A stretch of DNA of 64,000 nucleotides from JAYFQE01 sp034927345. Lineage in GTDB: Bacteria > Bacillota > Clostridia > Saccharofermentanales > UBA5734. The notes below the pieces were generated by a model. That model saw nothing but the letters and a program-made list of their open reading frames with translations. It did not search any database and was not told the origin of the DNA. Within the stretch, counting starts at the first letter, position 1, and every line of letters starts with the position of its first letter. Below are positions 43,511-51,661 of this stretch, one piece after another. The position numbers and the translations under genes were made by a program. The stretch lies in the NCBI GenBank assembly GCA_034927345.1, contig JAYFQE010000013.1:1-64000 (forward strand). The letters run 5' to 3'.

Positions 43511-46500
43511 TCAGGATTCAAACAGGCTGAGCACTTCATCCAGCGTCATTTTGGACAGCAAATTCTGGTCCGGTTTGATGATGGCGTCAATCAGATTCTG
43601 CTTTTTCTGCTGTAAAGCAAGAATTTTCTCCTCAACGGAATGACGGGTATACAACTTGAAAACCTGGACGATATTTTCCTGACCGATCCGGTAAGCCCGG
43701 TCGGTAGCTTGTTCTTCGACCGCAGGATTCCACCAGGGATCAAAATGGATGACGGTATCGGCGCCGGTTAAATTCAGGCCGGTGCCGCCGGCCCGCAGGG
43801 AAACCAGAAAAAGTTTGCCTTCGCCTTGGTTGAAACGCTGAACCTGATTGATCCGTTCATCGGCCGGTATCTGCCCGTCAATATAAAAAGGCGTGATGCC
43901 GTTGGCCTTCTGGCCATCCCGGATGAGTTCCAGCATACTGGTAAACTGGGAAAAAACAAGAACGCGATGGCCGGCGGAAAAACTGTCTGCCAGCAGTTCT
44001 TCCAACAGCATCAACTTACCGCTTCCGCCTTCGTAATGATGGAGAAACAACGCGGGGTGGCAGCAAATCTGACGCAGCCTGGTAAGCAGGGCGAGAATGT
44101 AGATCTGACTGTGAGAATAGCCGTTCAATTGTACTTCTTTGACCAGATCGTTACGGGACTGGGTCAGGAATGCCTGATAAATCTTGCGCTGCTCTTCCGT
44201 CATGTCACAGATCGTCCGGGATTCGATTTTGTCCGGCAATTCTTTCAGAACATCTTTTTTCATCCGGCGGAGAACAAAGGGCATGATCTGGCGGTGCAGG
44301 TCGGCCAGCATAGTCTGACTGCCGTCGCGGACGATCGGCAATTCATATAGATTTTGAAAAACCCGCTGCGAATGCAGATAACCGGGCAGAATGAAATCAA
44401 AAATGGACCAGAGCTCGAGCAGTGAATTCTCGATGGGCGTGCCGGTCAGAGCAAAATAGCGGTCAGCCTGGACTTGTTTAACCGAACGGGCGTTCAGGGT
44501 GTCCGGATTCTTGATGTTTTGCGCTTCGTCAAGAAAACAGCTGATGAAAGAACAGCGGCTTAAATCGTCAATGTCGCGGCGTAATAATGAATAAGAAGTA
44601 ATGACGCAGGCCTGTTTGTCTATTTCCTGAAATTGGCTGCTGCGCTGCTGGCGGTTGCCGTCGATCAGCATGACCGGCAGATGCGGGCTGAATTTGTCGA
44701 ATTCATTGAGCCAGTTATAAACCAGGCTGGTGGGCGCGATGATCAGCGAAGGCCGCTTGTGCCGCTGCCAGACCATCATGACGAAAGTAATGGTTTGCAG
44801 GGTTTTGCCCAACCCCATGTCATCGGCCAGAATGCCGCCTAAACCATAATAATCCAACGCGCACAGCCACTGGACGCCGATTTTCTGGTATGGCCGTAAA
44901 ATGCTGCGCATAGACTGCGGGATGCGGAAAGATAATGACCCCGGTTCGCGCAAATGATGAATCAGATCCCGTACGGCATCATCGGCCTGGACGATCGGCG
45001 CCGCGCCCTGGTCCTGATCCTGATCCTGGTCTTGATTCTGCCTGATCCGCAGTAAATTTTCCAGCGCCAGCGCCCGGTAGCGCGGCAGCCGGTTATTGGC
45101 CTCATCCGGATGGACATTCCAGAGCTGGAGCAAATCCATGATCACCGGCAAGGTTTCCCGATGGGCGGGATTAACCTGACGGAAATCGCCGTTCCTGGTT
45201 CGGATGTATTGCCGGCGTTCGCGCAGCGCATTCAAATATGCCGATAAATCATCCTGGCTGAGGCCGCCGTAATTCTGTTCGAGCAACAGGTCGTCCCGAT
45301 TGTCGGACCAGCTGAAGCGGATTCGGATATCCGGCATCGGTTGTAAAACCAGGGGCGCCGAAGCATCGGTAAAGCGAATCTCCGCCATTTCCTGTAAAGT
45401 GTTCCAGCCGTCTTGCAGAAACTGATAAAGCTGATCCGGATCAGAAAGCCGCCAGGCTCCGCCTTGCCGGGCAAATCCGGCATGCATGAAAGCGCTGGCC
45501 AGTTGGTCTTCCTTTTGAAAATCCCGTAATACCAGGGTGTTACGATCAATGTCCAGTTCCGGCGGATGTTCCGATAAAGGATTGATCGCAACGTCACCGT
45601 AATGAAAAGACATATCGGCCCGTAAACCGGCCGCGCTGTAATCGAGATCAATCCTGCTCCGCAACGGTTCGCGGATCAGCCGCGATTCCAGTTCTGTTTG
45701 CAAGAGGAGCGGGCAGGCGCTTACTAGACGCGGCGCGATCATGCTGATCAGCGAAATGGCCTCATCCCGGCATAAATATAAAAAGCGGCATCCCGGCGTA
45801 TTGAAGGTGGACAGAATCGGTTCCAGCAAACGAATGCTCTCACGCGGCGGCAGATAAAAGACATCGCCGACCAGATAAATGTTACGTGACGCCGTCATTT
45901 GCTGCAGCGGCTGATCGCACAGCAATTCCAGACGATAAGGCGCGGCCGCGTGATCATTGCCGTCATCAGTCAGCGATAATTGCAGCTTGATGGGCAGATT
46001 GGCCCGGCGAATATAAATCGGCTGCCGATGCTGATCTTTAACGCCTTGCCAGCAACACTCGGAGAGTGTGCCGGAAAAGGATAGGAAATCGGCAAACCGA
46101 CTGGCATTCAAGGTAAAGAAACGATCTCTGCTGGATGCGTGCGACGTGCCGAATACGGCTTTATAATCGTTTTCAAACGCGTCCTGCAGGAGATAGATCA
46201 ACGCCTGATCTTGTTCGGCAAAACACTGTTCCATGGGATTGAATGTGAAATCTTTATCAAGCTCAAGCGGCAGGTCGCGGGAAACCGCTTCGGCGAACTG
46301 CTCGACATTGGCAACCGGATGCAGAACCGTGTCGCCGATGGCAAAACTGAGCCAGGGAAGCGCGCAGGAATTGCGGGAGCAATGCAGAACAACCTGGAGG
46401 CGGATGATTTTTTTGGCGTGCATATCCAACAGCCGCACGACATGATCCATACGGGCAATGAAGTCGCGCGTTTTGCTGCGGCTTCTTCGCTGAGCCTGCT

Positions 46501-46996
46501 GCCTGGCCGATTGCTGCTGCCGTGAGATATCTGAAAGGATCATCGAGGTTTGGCCGGATGTCTCGCCGGCTGTCTGATTGTCTGAATCAGTCAAGTCGGC
46601 GCCGTCAGCCGACGCATCGGAAGGATCGGCAGCCTGGCGGGCCTGATTGTCCGGATCCAGCGTATTGTCTGGTTTAACAGAAGGGATGATATGGGTTTTT
46701 TCCTGACCGAAAGTATCCACGCAATAAAGCAGCGCCGCCGCAATATGGCGGCAGAGACCCCAATAAGCCGAAAAAGCGCTGCATGTACAGGTCGCGTCAT
46801 GCAGTTCACCCTTGCCGTCGAGAATAATCCGGACATTATAAGTCCTGGTTCCGTCAACCTGAGCCAGGATAATCCCCTTTTCCTGGTCAAAGGTAAGATG
46901 TTTGACTTGCCCTTGCCGATAATATTGGCGTCCCTTCATATAGGTAGGACCGTTTGTGGTTTGCTCCCGGATGGTATCGATTTTTACATGAAACAT
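43511..46996 (-). CDS. SNF2-family DNA translocase with SWIM zinc finger
   Basis: 1161 residues. N-terminal SWIM finger CTCSAFSAYWGLCRH (residues 70-85), a middle bacterial SNF2-associated region, then the two helicase lobes: ADDMGLGKTLQT (Walker A), FLDEAQNIKN (Walker B), LVFSQFTSMLELI and TGLNLTGADTVIHFDPWWNP with QATDRAYRIGQ. Such proteins use ATP to move along DNA and remodel protein-DNA complexes. A (Gln-Asp) repeat of about five units lies before the ATPase, encoded by hexanucleotide repeats near 45010-45040. It stands alone between metY and rplM; its substrate is unknown. Confidence 0.92.
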   Translation of the reverse strand: MFHVKIDTIREQTTNGPTYMKGRQYYRQGQVKHLTFDQEKGIILAQVDGTRTYNVRIILDGKGELHDATCTCSAFSAYWGLCRHIAAALLYCVDTFGQEKTHIIPSVKPDNTLDPDNQARQAADPSDASADGADLTDSDNQTAGETSGQTSMILSDISRQQQSARQQAQRRSRSKTRDFIARMDHVVRLLDMHAKKIIRLQVVLHCSRNSCALPWLSFAIGDTVLHPVANVEQFAEAVSRDLPLELDKDFTFNPMEQCFAEQDQALIYLLQDAFENDYKAVFGTSHASSRDRFFTLNASRFADFLSFSGTLSECCWQGVKDQHRQPIYIRRANLPIKLQLSLTDDGNDHAAAPYRLELLCDQPLQQMTASRNIYLVGDVFYLPPRESIRLLEPILSTFNTPGCRFLYLCRDEAISLISMIAPRLVSACPLLLQTELESRLIREPLRSRIDLDYSAAGLRADMSFHYGDVAINPLSEHPPELDIDRNTLVLRDFQKEDQLASAFMHAGFARQGGAWRLSDPDQLYQFLQDGWNTLQEMAEIRFTDASAPLVLQPMPDIRIRFSWSDNRDDLLLEQNYGGLSQDDLSAYLNALRERRQYIRTRNGDFRQVNPAHRETLPVIMDLLQLWNVHPDEANNRLPRYRALALENLLRIRQNQDQDQDQDQGAAPIVQADDAVRDLIHHLREPGSLSFRIPQSMRSILRPYQKIGVQWLCALDYYGLGGILADDMGLGKTLQTITFVMMVWQRHKRPSLIIAPTSLVYNWLNEFDKFSPHLPVMLIDGNRQQRSSQFQEIDKQACVITSYSLLRRDIDDLSRCSFISCFLDEAQNIKNPDTLNARSVKQVQADRYFALTGTPIENSLLELWSIFDFILPGYLHSQRVFQNLYELPIVRDGSQTMLADLHRQIMPFVLRRMKKDVLKELPDKIESRTICDMTEEQRKIYQAFLTQSRNDLVKEVQLNGYSHSQIYILALLTRLRQICCHPALFLHHYEGGSGKLMLLEELLADSFSAGHRVLVFSQFTSMLELIRDGQKANGITPFYIDGQIPADERINQVQRFNQGEGKLFLVSLRAGGTGLNLTGADTVIHFDPWWNPAVEEQATDRAYRIGQENIVQVFKLYTRHSVEEKILALQQKKQNLIDAIIKPDQNLLSKMTLDEVLSLFES

Positions 46997-47197
46997 GGTG
47001 CCCGCCTTAATACTCTTGCTGATTCTGTCGGTTGTGCAAATTCATGAGTATACAGCCTTAAATTATATCACAGGTCTTTACAAGGGTAAACAACGCCGGC
47101 GTTGCCTTTTTACCTTCGGAACCTTCGGCTTATTCAGTCGGAAAATAGCGAAAAACAAAGAAAAGTGAAGGAAGATTCAGCTAATTTAAATTGATCC

Positions 47198-47226
47198 TTG
47201 ACAGGCCGGCAGCAGCAGATTAGAAT
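47198..47226 (+). promoter_or_regulatory. Promoter of rplM-rpsI
   Basis: TTGACA (47198-47203), 17 bases, TAGAAT (47221-47226). A leader of about 60 bases follows to the ATG. No L13 leader structure was identified with confidence. Confidence 0.75.
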
Positions 47227-47293
47227 AGATGAGCATTGGATCGACTCGATTATGGTCTGGATAGAATGTGAAATGATGGAGGTAAGCTGACAA

Positions 47294-47728
47294 ATGAGTA
47301 CATATGTGGCCAAACCCACAGAGATTCAAAGAAAATGGTTCGTCATTGATGCCGACGGCCTGACGCTGGGTCGTTTGGCCAGTGAAGTGGCTAAAATACT
47401 GCGGGGCAAAAACAAACCTGAATATACGCCGTTCCTGGATACCGGCGATTTTGTCATTGTTGTCAACACGGCAAAAATGGTTTTGACCGGCAAAAAGTTG
47501 GATCAGAAATTGTATCGTTATCATACCCAATACCCCGGCGGATTAAAAGAGATCAAGTATCGCAATTTGATGCAAACTAAACCGGAGAAGGTATTGGAAC
47601 TGGCCGTCAAAGGTATGCTCCCCAAAAATGCGCTGGGACGGGCTATGTACAAAAAGCTGAAGGTTTATGCAGGACCTGACCATGAACAGGCCGCACAGAA
47701 ACCCGAAGCTTTAAAACTTTCGATTTGA
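47294..47728 (+). CDS. rplM: Ribosomal protein L13
   Basis: 144 residues, full length, with the family segments WFVIDADGLTLGRLASEVA, RGKNKPEYTPFLDTGDFV and GMLPKNALGRAMYKKLKVY. It binds 23S rRNA early in assembly of the large subunit. GGAGG precedes the ATG. Start of the conserved rplM-rpsI operon. Confidence 0.98.
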   Translation: MSTYVAKPTEIQRKWFVIDADGLTLGRLASEVAKILRGKNKPEYTPFLDTGDFVIVVNTAKMVLTGKKLDQKLYRYHTQYPGGLKEIKYRNLMQTKPEKVLELAVKGMLPKNALGRAMYKKLKVYAGPDHEQAAQKPEALKLSI

Positions 47729-47749
47729 TGAGGGGAGGATTATTTGGAG

Positions 47750-48160
47750 ATGGCTATGAAAAAAGCTGCTAAGACGTTTTTCTATGGCACCGGCCGCCGC
47801 AAGAATGCAGTCGCTTGTGTAAGAATTTATCCTGGCAAAGGCCAGATTACCATCAATGATAAAGATATCGACGATTATTTCGGGATGGAAACCCTGAAAC
47901 TGATCATTCGGCAGCCTCTTGTCGCGACAGCAACAGAAGGTCAGTTCGATCTGATCTGCAAGGTTGTCGGCGGCGGCTTGTCCGGCCAGGCCGGCGCTAT
48001 CCGCCACGGACTGGCCCGGGCGCTCGTTAAGGCCGATGAAGAAGCTTTCAAGGCAATTATGAAGAAAGCCGGCTATTTGACGCGTGATTCCCGTATGAAG
48101 GAAAGAAAGAAATACGGTTTGAAAAAAGCCAGAAAGGCGTCCCAGTTCTCCAAGCGTTAA
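47750..48160 (+). CDS. rpsI: Ribosomal protein S9
   Basis: About 136 residues. Family marks are FYGTGRRKNAVACVRIYPG and the basic C-terminal tail KKYGLKKARKASQFSKR that reaches the P-site tRNA. Two ribosome sites (GGGGAGG and GGAG) and two ATGs (47750, 47756) make the exact start uncertain; a TTG at 47744 is less likely. It lies 21 bp after rplM and is followed by a terminator. Confidence 0.97.
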   Translation: MAMKKAAKTFFYGTGRRKNAVACVRIYPGKGQITINDKDIDDYFGMETLKLIIRQPLVATATEGQFDLICKVVGGGLSGQAGAIRHGLARALVKADEEAFKAIMKKAGYLTRDSRMKERKKYGLKKARKASQFSKR

Positions 48161-48194
48161 GCCGGGATGCTGGTCCGAAAGAACATGGATTGAG

Positions 48195-48232
48195 AACGGG
48201 ACAGGGACAATTTATTGCTCCTGCCCGTTTTT
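48195..48232 (+). terminator. Rho-independent terminator after rpsI
   Basis: AACGGG(A)CAGG pairs with CCTGCCCGTT, with one bulged A and a loop of about 14 bases, followed by TTTTT. Confidence 0.9.
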
Positions 48233-48260
48233 CTGTCTATAAAATCATGAGGTGCCTGTC

Positions 48261-49511
48261 ATGCTGTTGATTGATAACGTCATGCTTCTGACTATGGCGG
48301 AAATCCAATATGAACGCGGTTATGTTTGGCTGGATCCGCCCCTGATCCGCGCTGTAGGCCGCGGCGATCCGCCGGCGGCTATTCTGAACGAACATCGCGG
48401 CCCGGTGCTTGATGCCGGCGGCGGTTGGCTGCTGCCCGGCTTTATTGATGCCCACTGCCATGTCGGACTATTTAATGACGGCCTCGCTCTGGAAGGTGAA
48501 GACGGCAACGAGTCTTCAGACCCGATAACCCCTCAATTGCAGGCTATTGACGGCCTTTATCAAGATGACCGCTGTTTTGCCGAGGCCTTGGCGGCCGGAA
48601 TAACCGGCGTCATGACCGGTCCGGGAAGCGCCAATGTGCTGGCCGGCCAGTTTGCATTCCTGAACACCTGGGGACGTACGGCCGACCGGATGGCTGTACA
48701 GTCGCCGGCCGCGATGAAAGCGGCATTCGGCGAGAATCCCAAGAAAACATACGGCCATAAGGATCATTCTCCCATGACCCGTATGGCGACAGCGGCTCTT
48801 TTACGCGAGGCGCTGGCCAAGTCGTCTCATTATCGGACCGGACGGCCGGCCGCCGGGAACGCCGGAACGCCGGAACCTGACGCGCGGTGGGAAGCGCTGC
48901 TGCCGGTTTTAGACGGCCGCCTGCCGCTGAAGGTCCATGCCCACAGAAGCGATGATATCCTGACGGCCATCCGCATCGCCAATGAATATGGTTTGCGCTA
49001 CACGATCGACCATTGTACGGAAGGGTATAAGATCGCCGATATATTGGCGGATGAATATCATAAAGGGCAAGAACCCGGACATGGGCGCGGCGAATCCGGC
49101 AAAGGCAGGCTGGAAGGCATCATTGTCGGGCCGATCCTGTCTGATCGCAGTAAACCTGAACTGGCCGGAGCCGATATCCGCAATCCGGCTATCCTGGCTG
49201 CTGCCGGGATTCCTCTGGCGATCATGACCGATCATCCGGTAGTCCCCATTCAATACCTGCCGTTATGTGCCGCCATGACCGTACGCGCAGGTTTGCCGGA
49301 AGAAACAGCCCTGGCGGCTATAACCAGAGACGCCGCCCGGATATGCGGCCTGGCTGACCGGCTGGGCAGCATCGAGCCTGGAAAGCAAGCTGATCTGGCT
49401 TTATTCAGCGGCCATCCTTTTGATTATCGCAGTCAGACCCGCTGGGTATTTCTGAAAGGCTGTCCGGCGTACCGCGCGCCGTCCGAAAAGATGCCGGAGG
49501 CGGTTTTATGA
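48261..49511 (+). CDS. Amidohydrolase family metal-dependent hydrolase
   Basis: 416 residues. GFIDAHCHVG (residues 59-68) gives the metal-binding HxH; HAHRSDDI and TIDHCTEGY supply further ligands, and IMTDHPVVP the late aspartate. Layout matches imidazolonepropionase-like amidohydrolases. The ATG at 48261 lies eight bases after GAGG; a GTG nine bases earlier is less likely. It overlaps tsaE by four bases (ATGA). The substrate is not visible; cyclic amides are typical. Confidence 0.87.
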   Translation: MLLIDNVMLLTMAEIQYERGYVWLDPPLIRAVGRGDPPAAILNEHRGPVLDAGGGWLLPGFIDAHCHVGLFNDGLALEGEDGNESSDPITPQLQAIDGLYQDDRCFAEALAAGITGVMTGPGSANVLAGQFAFLNTWGRTADRMAVQSPAAMKAAFGENPKKTYGHKDHSPMTRMATAALLREALAKSSHYRTGRPAAGNAGTPEPDARWEALLPVLDGRLPLKVHAHRSDDILTAIRIANEYGLRYTIDHCTEGYKIADILADEYHKGQEPGHGRGESGKGRLEGIIVGPILSDRSKPELAGADIRNPAILAAAGIPLAIMTDHPVVPIQYLPLCAAMTVRAGLPEETALAAITRDAARICGLADRLGSIEPGKQADLALFSGHPFDYRSQTRWVFLKGCPAYRAPSEKMPEAVL

Positions 49512-50068
49512 TGTATATCACCCCGTTATCTTCGGCGAACCCTGCGGTCTGGACTGCCCTGTGCGACAGCCCGGAAGCTACCGGACTGCTGGGCCGGCGC
49601 CTGGCCGGATACCTGTCGGCTGATGATGTGATCAGCCTTGAAGGGGATATGGGCGCCGGTAAAACCGCTTTTACACGAGGCTTGGCGGCCGGCCTGCATT
49701 GCCGGGGTACGGTTGCCAGCCCGACCTTTACCCTGTTAATGGAGCATCCGGCCGGAGCAGGAGGTTTGGCGCTTTATCATTTCGATACTTATCGCCTGAG
49801 CGGCGCCGAAGAATTCTGCGAGCTGGGGTTACAGGAATATTTTACTGCCGGCGGCGTCTGCGTTCTGGAATGGGGCGACCTTGTCGCGGACATTTTGCCG
49901 CCGCTGGCCTTGGTGATCCGGTTCAGCCAGATCGATTTCAACCGGCCGCAGACACGGCTGATTACGATAACCTGGCCGGCCGGCGAGGCTAAACTGGCGG
50001 CCGTGACCCGTGATTTGCTGCAAAATGCCGATCAGGCTGTTTTATGCGAGGAGGGATCTCCATGCTGA
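49508..50068 (+). CDS. tsaE: tRNA threonylcarbamoyladenosine ATPase subunit
   Basis: 186 residues with Walker A GDMGAGKTAFTRGL near residue 50 and FTLLMEHP and FDTYRL following. It is the ATPase needed with TsaB and TsaD for t6A37 in tRNAs reading ANN codons. It overlaps the amidohydrolase by four bases and tsaB by seven. tsaD is not in the window. Confidence 0.95.
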   Translation: MMYITPLSSANPAVWTALCDSPEATGLLGRRLAGYLSADDVISLEGDMGAGKTAFTRGLAAGLHCRGTVASPTFTLLMEHPAGAGGLALYHFDTYRLSGAEEFCELGLQEYFTAGGVCVLEWGDLVADILPPLALVIRFSQIDFNRPQTRLITITWPAGEAKLAAVTRDLLQNADQAVLCEEGSPC

Positions 50069-50772
50069 TCCTGGCCAGCGAAATCTCCGGTTCCAGCGTC
50101 AGTGTCGCCGCCTGGCGTGACGGAAGCATTCTCGGTGAACTGAATTTGCGTAATGGAGCGGCGCATTCGGCAACCTACCTGCCCTTGCTGGAACATTTGA
50201 TCAAACAGTGCGGTTTTCAAATGGGCGACGTGGATCTTTTTGCCGTCACCACCGGCCCCGGCTCATTTACCGGGATCCGGATCGGCATCAGCGCCGTCAA
50301 GGCTATGGCGTATGCCGCCGGCCGCCGTGTCGTCGGGGTGTCGACTCTGGAAGCTTTGGCCTGGCCGTACCGGATACTGGAGAGAACGATGATTTGCCCG
50401 ATGCTTGACGCGCGCAACGGGCGGATTTACGCTTCTGCCTGGCTGAACGGAATCGCCGTGATACAGGAAGACGGCCGGCCAATGACCTCTTTTCTCGAAG
50501 AAGCCAGGCAAACGGCCCGAAGCCGGTCTGACTGCAACGAAATCCTTCTGCTTGGCTGTCAGCCGCCGCCATCCTTCATGAATCAAGAACAGTCCCCGGA
50601 TTGCCCGGCTTACCTGGCGCCGGCGTCATCCTGGCTGCCCAGGGCGGCAGCTGTGGCCGAAATAGCGGCCGTAGCTTTCTCTGAGGATCGGACTGTTCCG
50701 CCGCAGGATCTCAAAGCCAGTTACCTGGCGCTCTCATCGGCAGAACGGCTCAAAGACGCCAAACATGCTTGA
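50062..50772 (+). CDS. tsaB: tRNA threonylcarbamoyladenosine scaffold subunit
   Basis: 236 residues from the ATG six bases after GAGGAGGG. LILASEISGSSVSVA at the N-terminus and TTGPGSFTGIRIGISAVKA are TsaB marks of the actin-like fold. It holds TsaD active in the t6A complex. Overlaps both neighbours by a few bases, so the tsaE-tsaB-rimI set is translationally coupled. Confidence 0.95.
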   Translation: MLILASEISGSSVSVAAWRDGSILGELNLRNGAAHSATYLPLLEHLIKQCGFQMGDVDLFAVTTGPGSFTGIRIGISAVKAMAYAAGRRVVGVSTLEALAWPYRILERTMICPMLDARNGRIYASAWLNGIAVIQEDGRPMTSFLEEARQTARSRSDCNEILLLGCQPPPSFMNQEQSPDCPAYLAPASSWLPRAAAVAEIAAVAFSEDRTVPPQDLKASYLALSSAERLKDAKHA

Positions 50773-51235
50773 CGGCAAAGAATCCGTCCGGCCGGCTACA
50801 GCCGACGATGCCGCAGAATTGGCCGAGATCGAACAGGCGTGTTTTGCCATTCCCTGGAGTTTCGAATCCTTACAGCATGACCTGTCGGCAAATCCGGCCG
50901 CCCATTACTGGGTTATCGCCGCGGCAAATGGCCGCCTGGCCGGATATGCCGCTTACTGGCAGGTCATGGACGAGGCGCAGATCACGAATATTGCCGTGCT
51001 GCCGGCTTATCGGCGGCGGGGGTTCGGACGGCGCCTGATGCGGCAGATGATGATGCAGGCGGCTTCCGATCATTTGACCCATATGGTTCTGGAAGTGCGT
51101 CAAAGCAATCAGGCTGCCCGCAGTTTATATGAATCTGAAGGCTTTCTGCCGGTCGGATTACGCCGTGGATATTACGCCGACAACGGTGAGTCTGCAATCA
51201 CAATGCTGAAAATTGTTGGTAAAAACGATGTGTGA
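50765..51235 (+). CDS. rimI: Ribosomal-protein-alanine N-acetyltransferase
   Basis: 156 residues of the GNAT fold. Acetyl-CoA binding loop AVLPAYRRRGFGRRLM, and VRQSNQAARSLYESEGF typical of RimI. It acetylates the N-terminal alanine of S18 in model species. It overlaps tsaB by eight bases. The tsaE-tsaB-rimI order is common in Firmicutes. Confidence 0.93.
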   Translation: MLDGKESVRPATADDAAELAEIEQACFAIPWSFESLQHDLSANPAAHYWVIAAANGRLAGYAAYWQVMDEAQITNIAVLPAYRRRGFGRRLMRQMMMQAASDHLTHMVLEVRQSNQAARSLYESEGFLPVGLRRGYYADNGESAITMLKIVGKNDV

Positions 51236-51277
51236 TTTGTGCATAGAGACAAGATGACTCATCCGTTTTATAGCATG

Positions 51278-51307
51278 TTGACAAAGACTATTCGATCACA
51301 CTATACT
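51278..51307 (+). promoter_or_regulatory. Promoter before the HPr-like gene
   Basis: TTGACA (51278-51283), 18 bases, TATACT (51302-51307), then GGGGAGG before the start of the gene. Confidence 0.7.
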
Positions 51308-51377
51308 TAGTCAAGGATATCATTAAGCTGTAAAATCAGCTTGTGTACGATTGTAAACGGCTTGGGGAGGACGAATG

Positions 51378-51638
51378 ATGGTTACTAAGACAGTGCTCTT
51401 TAATTGTGATGAATCCTTACACATGAAAGCGGTGGCTGTTCTCATTCAAAAAGCCTCAACCTTTCGTTCGAGCATCTGGCTGTCCAGAGGCGAACGGCGT
51501 GCCAACGCGAAAAGTCTGCTTGGCGTGATGTCATTAGGTATAGAAAATGCTATGGAATTGCTTGTTACTGCCGAGGGCAACGATGAGCGTGAAGCTTTGG
51601 AGGCTATTGCCGGTTATCTGGAACATCCGGAATTTTGA
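51378..51638 (+). CDS. HPr-family phosphocarrier-like protein
   Basis: 86 residues, the normal HPr length. The active-site region reads SLHMKAVAVLI instead of GLHARPAAxLV: His is kept but the Arg two residues after it is Lys and the Pro is gone. The regulatory serine is in NAKSLLGVMSLG, as in HPr-Ser46. It may be a Crh-like or otherwise modified carrier rather than the main PTS HPr. ATG at 51375 or 51378 is possible; spacing favours the second. It is close to or co-transcribed with uvrC. Confidence 0.85.
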   Translation: MVTKTVLFNCDESLHMKAVAVLIQKASTFRSSIWLSRGERRANAKSLLGVMSLGIENAMELLVTAEGNDEREALEAIAGYLEHPEF

Positions 51639-51661
51639 CCGGCTGCCAATTATCAGAAGAA

